A stretch of DNA of 64,000 nucleotides from Bradyrhizobium sp. RP6 (lineage in GTDB: Bacteria; Pseudomonadota; Alphaproteobacteria; Rhizobiales; Xanthobacteraceae): the NCBI RefSeq assembly GCF_003837805.1, contig NZ_RQIT01000024.1, positions 1-64,000 of the forward strand, in the 5' to 3' direction. Positions 60,115 through 64,000 of this stretch are shown in pieces; positions within the stretch are counted from its first letter, which is position 1, and every line of letters begins with the position of its first letter. The notes below the pieces were generated by a model. That model saw nothing but the letters and a program-made list of their open reading frames with translations. It made no database searches and had not been told where the DNA came from. A program made the position numbers and the translations under genes.

Positions 60115-60392
60115 GCCTCGCAGTTCAGCTTACGACCGACGCATGGCTGATGCGACTCGGGCGGCATTCTCATTCGAGGATGCCGCCCCATCTATGACCG
60201 GAATACTCGACAACGAACGAGACAACGAACGATACGAATGGCCTTCGAACTCTTGTTGATCGCGCAGATGATCCGCAAGCCCGCACAGGCGCTTGCGCGC
60301 CGCTGGTATTGTCGCAGCCTATTCCGCGCCTCGCGCGGCCGGCTTCGCTGCGCCAGTTGCACGGGATCGTAAGGCGGCGGCCTCTCGCTAGA

Positions 60393-61277
60393 CTAGATTC
60401 GCGTGATGTCGGCGTAGGGCGGAGCTGAATCCGTCGGCTGAGGGGCCGGGGCCGTCGACAGCCACCAGCCCTCACCGGCAAACCAGCATGTCTCATCGGG
60501 AGTGCCTTCTCTCCGCAGAGACTGCACGCCTTCCCATCCTCTTGCGAACGCCTCACTCAATCGCCGACCGACCTCGGCGTCCTGCAATCCGGCACAGCCG
60601 ATGAACTGGGCACGGCCGAGGAATGTCGCTGGCCAGATCGCGCCGCTATCCGGGCGGGTGATCATCAACATGCCGCCGAGCGTGCCCTCCGGCGCCAACG
60701 GGAACACCAGCCGCCCGCCGGGCCGCAGCGCATCGAGCCATTCCGCAGCCGGCTGCGCCGCGCCCGCGCAGACGTAGATCACGTCCGCAGCGGGCAGATC
60801 CGACGCGATGCCGGAGCGTTCGCGCACATCCACATGGGCAATGTCCTTCAGATTGTCGCGCGCGAGCGCCGAAAGGCGCGAGTCGATCTCATAGGCGTGA
60901 ACGCGGCCGCCGGGTCCGACGAGATGAGCGAGGATCGCGGTGTAATAGCCGCTGCCCGCGCCGATCTGGACCACGGTCTCGCCTTCCCTGACGGCGCAAC
61001 CGCTGAGCCAGTAGGCGTGCGCACCGGGCATTCCGATATTGAGGCCGCGCGCCGCGTCCAACGCCAGCAGCGCGTTCTGGTAGATGAAGGCAGGATCGTC
61101 ATCGGGTGTCACGACATAGGGGTGACTGCCGAAGGAGATCGACCACGGCCCGGGCCCGACGAACGGCTCGCGCCTGACGGTCCGAAACGCCTGCTCGATG
61201 CGAGGATCCGCAGTCTTCGCAGCGGCACAAATCAGCTGTGCATAGAATGCACGATATTTTGTCGAACGATCTTCCAT
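60393..61277 (-). CDS. Protein-L-isoaspartate O-methyltransferase-like protein
   Basis: 294 residues. The PCMT-type Rossmann domain has VVQIGAGSGYYTAILAHLVG and VHAYEIDSRLSALARDNL, with DVIYVCAGAAQPAAEWLDAL and GGRLVFPLAPEG. The usual N-terminal substrate pocket is recognisable (RREPFVGPGPW). It may methylate isoaspartyl residues or another substrate; the C-terminal extension (about 220-294) is not typical. Start 61277 follows GGAGGCGAC. It runs the same way as the polysaccharide genes after it. Confidence 0.85.
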   Translation of the reverse strand: MEDRSTKYRAFYAQLICAAAKTADPRIEQAFRTVRREPFVGPGPWSISFGSHPYVVTPDDDPAFIYQNALLALDAARGLNIGMPGAHAYWLSGCAVREGETVVQIGAGSGYYTAILAHLVGPGGRVHAYEIDSRLSALARDNLKDIAHVDVRERSGIASDLPAADVIYVCAGAAQPAAEWLDALRPGGRLVFPLAPEGTLGGMLMITRPDSGAIWPATFLGRAQFIGCAGLQDAEVGRRLSEAFARGWEGVQSLRREGTPDETCWFAGEGWWLSTAPAPQPTDSAPPYADITRI

Positions 61278-61352
61278 GTCGCCTCCGGGAAGCGCAGACG
61301 ACGATAGCACATCAATTGCGATATTCGCGTGATCCTGCAACCGGGCGTGGCG

Positions 61353-62510
61353 CTATCGCACTCCCTTGCCCATCGCCCGCGCCGCGAGGGCGGCGAGCTT
61401 CGGATAGCGGCGCAGGCCCTGCGCGGCATGATCGCGCCATGCGTAGGGCAAACCGCGCCAGGACAGCGCGACGCTGACATCGGTCAGCGGCACCCTCTCG
61501 GCGCCGAGGCGCCGCTTGTAGTCCTGATTGCCGATGCTGAGGTCGAAGCGGCGCAGGCCCTGCGCATGCAGCGCCGCCATGGTGCGCTCGGTCACGAGCA
61601 GGCCGGGCGAGCAGCTCGACCATGAATCGCTGGCGTGACTGATGCGCAGCAGGACATAGGTCGCGCCGTGCTTGACGCCGAGCGCGGTGGCGACGATGCC
61701 CTCATCGCACACCAGCGCCGAGACGGTGGCATAACCTTCCGCGACGCCCCGGCGGACGACCTCGCGATAGAACCGCGCATGGGTCTCGTCGTTGAGGACG
61801 AACGGCGAGCCGAGCTTTCGCATGCGCGCCTGCTGCTGCGCATCCATCACGTCGAGCAGTTCATGCGCGCGCCCGACGTTCGCGGCGATCTCGAATCGCG
61901 CGCCGGCATGGCGGCTGAAGACCCGCCAGCAGCGCGGCATCTGCAGGCGCTTGATCGCGGCCTGGTAGTCGCGATAGTCATCGCCCATCAACACGAGATT
62001 GCCATTGAGCGAGGAGGATCCGATCCGGCCGAGCGACACCAGCGGGTTCGGCTTGCCGCCGATCTGGGCCGGCATCTTCCTCAGGCGGAGCAGATCGAAA
62101 CGGTCGGGCAGCGCGCGCAACGCGTCGATCAATGCCTTGTTGATCGCATCCGTCGCCCCCGCGTCCGGCGCGGCATCGAGCGCCAGGATCGGCGCGTTGT
62201 TGTCGGAGACGCCGAGGTCCGCGAACTCGACGATGCGGATGCCGCGCCTGATATGGCGGATCATCGGCACGATCGCGATGTCCTTGCCGGTGGCCACATC
62301 GGAGATCACGGCGATCAGCGGGGCGACGTCGCGAAACGCCTCGTACCAGGCGTCGAGCCAGTCAACATGCTGGAACGCGGCGCGGTGACCGGCGCTCGGG
62401 CGCGAGGCCACGTGCCGCCACTCACGCACGAAATCGATCGCGATTCCCGACGTGCTGGACACCTGGCCGTCTAGTTGCTCGACGCTGAGAAACGTCATTC
62501 CGCCGGACAT
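61353..62510 (-). CDS. GNAT / BioF2-like acetyltransferase
   Basis: 385 residues of the FemAB/BioF2-like (acetyltransferase_6) type: FQHVDWLDAWYEAFRDVAPL near the N-terminus, then a central acyl-CoA-binding region (HATYVLLRISHASDSWSSCS, PGLLVTERTMAALHAQGLRR, FDLSIGNQDYKRRLG). These proteins are common in exopolysaccharide and cellulose-type gene clusters. ATG 62510 is assumed, without a strong ribosome-binding site. It lies 107 bp from the O-antigen ligase gene and probably shares its operon. Confidence 0.87.
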   Translation of the reverse strand: MSGGMTFLSVEQLDGQVSSTSGIAIDFVREWRHVASRPSAGHRAAFQHVDWLDAWYEAFRDVAPLIAVISDVATGKDIAIVPMIRHIRRGIRIVEFADLGVSDNNAPILALDAAPDAGATDAINKALIDALRALPDRFDLLRLRKMPAQIGGKPNPLVSLGRIGSSSLNGNLVLMGDDYRDYQAAIKRLQMPRCWRVFSRHAGARFEIAANVGRAHELLDVMDAQQQARMRKLGSPFVLNDETHARFYREVVRRGVAEGYATVSALVCDEGIVATALGVKHGATYVLLRISHASDSWSSCSPGLLVTERTMAALHAQGLRRFDLSIGNQDYKRRLGAERVPLTDVSVALSWRGLPYAWRDHAAQGLRRYPKLAALAARAMGKGVR

Positions 62511-62617
62511 ACGACTACTGAAGGTTTCCCGGTAGATTATGTTTTGCTGCAGACCACAAGCAACCTTGCCGCTTATCCTTAAGCCGATGTCACCGGCGGC
62601 CCGGCTGCGACAAGCTG

Positions 62618-63949
62618 TCAGCGTCCCGGCTCTCTCTGCTCGACGCATTGGAACCTTGCCAGGAAGTGCAGGCCGGCCACGGCAAGAGCGAACATGAACC
62701 AGATGGGATTCTGCCGGTCGAGCAGGAACGTCTCGGTGGCTCCGTAGTACAGGCCGAACAACCACACGGTGAGGAACAGCTTGGCCAGTGCGCCACTGCG
62801 GCTGCGCGCCTGGGCCGTCTGAAAGTTGCCCAGCGGTGCGAGCACAAAGACGAGAACGACCAGCAGCAGGCCCGGCAGGCCGATTGTGACCGCGAGGTCG
62901 AGATAGCTGTTGTGACTGTGGGCCGCAGTGGTTGCCCATTCGGCACCTTGCGCAGTCTGACGTGCCGTCACGTCGTCCCAGAACGCCGCATAGCCGTGGC
63001 CGATGATCGGCTTCTCCGCGACGGCCGCGAGCGCGAACTCCCAGATCGCGGAGCGGCCGGTGAAGGTGGGATCGAGCGGAAGCAGCCGCGTCACGCCGCC
63101 GAGCACCGGGCTCATGACACTGCCGACGGTCAACAGGTTCATCGCGATCAGCGGCACGAAGCAGATGATCCGCTTCAGCCACAGGCCTGGCGTGACATAG
63201 ACAAGCGAGGCGAGCGCGTAGATCGCCAGGCACAGCACCGAGGACGTCTTGCCGCCGGTGAAGATCAGGAAGATGCCGGCCAGCGCTGCGATCGCCGGCC
63301 CCATCACGAACGAGCCCACGGCGGACAGGTAGATGCCGACATAGACAAGGATGGTCATCACGGGCGAGGCGATGTTCTTGTGGCCAAAGGTGCCGCGCCA
63401 GTCGCCGGCAAGTTGCGGCTCGGCGATGTCGAGGGCCGTGTGGATCGAATATTGCGGCGCGAGGACGACGCCGAGATAGCAGAGCGCGAGCAGCACGAGC
63501 GCGGCGATACCCAGGCAAAGATTGAAGCTGCGCTGCGTCGGCGGCAGCAACGGCAGCAAGACGGCGAGCGACGTCACGCTGGCCGCGAGCACGAACCGCT
63601 GAAGCGAAACGCCGCGGCTCTCGGAGAAGACGATGTTGACCAGCAGCCAGCCCACGAGGCAGAGATGAAGCGGCGTCAGCAGGCTCTTCAGCGCGGGCGC
63701 ATCCGAAGCCGCGACGCACAGCACGGCGACCGCAGCCAGGAGGCCCCAGAAAACATAGGTCAGCGCCATTCGTCCGCCGACGACGGTGGTGACGTCGGGG
63801 TTGCGCAGGTCGGGGAACGGATCGAGCGTCACCAGCACCAACAGCAGCGCCCCGATCGCGACGAGGCAACGCGCCGCCTGCAAAGCATTGAGCCGCGCAA
63901 GGCCGTCGCGCAGGACATGGCCCAACGATCTCGCCTCGATCTCAATCAT
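62618..63949 (-). CDS. O-antigen ligase/polymerase family protein
   Basis: About 443 residues with roughly ten membrane helices and a periplasmic loop typical of Wzy_C/WaaL proteins (RGTFGHKNIASPVMTILVYV, SAIWEFALAAVAEKPIIGHG, AHSHNSYLDLAVTIGLPG). The HSHNxYLD and GTFxHKN motifs are signatures of the family. It joins or ligates surface polysaccharide. The start is uncertain: ATG 63949 is used, but the frame stays open to the window edge through TTG 63970, so it may begin further out. Confidence 0.9.
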   Translation of the reverse strand: MIEIEARSLGHVLRDGLARLNALQAARCLVAIGALLLVLVTLDPFPDLRNPDVTTVVGGRMALTYVFWGLLAAVAVLCVAASDAPALKSLLTPLHLCLVGWLLVNIVFSESRGVSLQRFVLAASVTSLAVLLPLLPPTQRSFNLCLGIAALVLLALCYLGVVLAPQYSIHTALDIAEPQLAGDWRGTFGHKNIASPVMTILVYVGIYLSAVGSFVMGPAIAALAGIFLIFTGGKTSSVLCLAIYALASLVYVTPGLWLKRIICFVPLIAMNLLTVGSVMSPVLGGVTRLLPLDPTFTGRSAIWEFALAAVAEKPIIGHGYAAFWDDVTARQTAQGAEWATTAAHSHNSYLDLAVTIGLPGLLLVVLVFVLAPLGNFQTAQARSRSGALAKLFLTVWLFGLYYGATETFLLDRQNPIWFMFALAVAGLHFLARFQCVEQREPGR

Positions 63950-64000
63950 GTCTGCGGCGCTGCGGTCCAAACTGCATTCCAGGCAAGTGGTACGCGGAGG

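Noticed and set aside
60238..60372. 44-codon plus-strand frame after wrbA
   Set aside because: Weak start context and Arg/Cys-rich composition typical of GC-rich random sequence; a tandem 12-bp duplication (60209-60232) before it is also unremarkable.

Overview
The window is a GC-rich stretch of chromosome from an alphaproteobacterium of the Bradyrhizobium type (Nitrobacteraceae/Bradyrhizobiaceae). The assignment rests on gene content and style, not on a database search. Indicators are alphaproteobacterial families (DUF2093, DUF4170, DUF6101, a Cys-free L36, a CheZ-like protein, a TorF-type porin), HisZ next to a long HisG, groESL behind a CIRCE element, and many interspersed palindromic repeats of the kind common in Bradyrhizobium. 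No symbiosis, phage or CRISPR genes were seen, and no convincing tRNA or rRNA.

Layout. 1-3.5 kb is accessory: a zinc-ribbon/DUF4145 protein with a small membrane protein, then a REP-associated tyrosine transposase (RAYT) bracketed by a perfect 34-bp inverted repeat, a second REP pair, and an IclR regulator. 3.5-12.6 kb has a catabolic-looking operon (acetoacetate-decarboxylase-like protein, ABC solute-binding protein, SDR dehydrogenase) behind a twin AT-rich palindrome, then xseA and several small or secreted proteins. 12.8-18.4 kb is a tightly overlapping minus-strand run, pmbA-cysQ-DUF4170-acyltransferase-waaA-lpxK, that makes the Kdo/lipid A core. 19-26.3 kb carries ubiA (its start codon lies in the loop of a long palindrome), rsmE (with a repeat-encoded tail), hisZ-hisG, and an ArnC-like glycosyltransferase overlapping a ChbG/NaxD-type deacetylase.

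26.4-40.4 kb holds envelope genes (DUF2076, L,D-transpeptidase, lipoprotein, TorF porin), a CheZ-like phosphatase, the HrcA-type groES-groEL operon, an L-lactate permease, a BclA/SbmA-type ABC exporter-like protein and a histone-H1-like protein. 40.5-48.4 kb carries glcDEF (glycolate oxidase), a cytochrome c, an alpha/beta hydrolase, a TPR protein and rpmJ. 48.4-60.1 kb is mixed metabolism and stress: an amidohydrolase, a divergent SDR/HxlR pair, an unusual 832-residue protein with a C39-like peptidase domain joined to autotransporter passenger repeats, a haloacid dehalogenase, YbaK, and a LysR/pirin/WrbA cluster. 60.4-64 kb has a PCMT-like methyltransferase and the edge of a surface-polysaccharide locus (GNAT/BioF2-like protein and an O-antigen ligase/polymerase).

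The most unusual items are the RAYT/REP unit, the peptidase-PATR fusion lacking both a signal peptide and a beta-barrel, genes whose start, stop or tail is supplied by palindromic repeats (ubiA, rsmE, the 100-aa membrane protein), and a dienelactone-hydrolase-like protein with Ala at the nucleophile position. Function calls come from reading motifs by eye. Start sites were chosen from visible ribosome-binding sites where possible.
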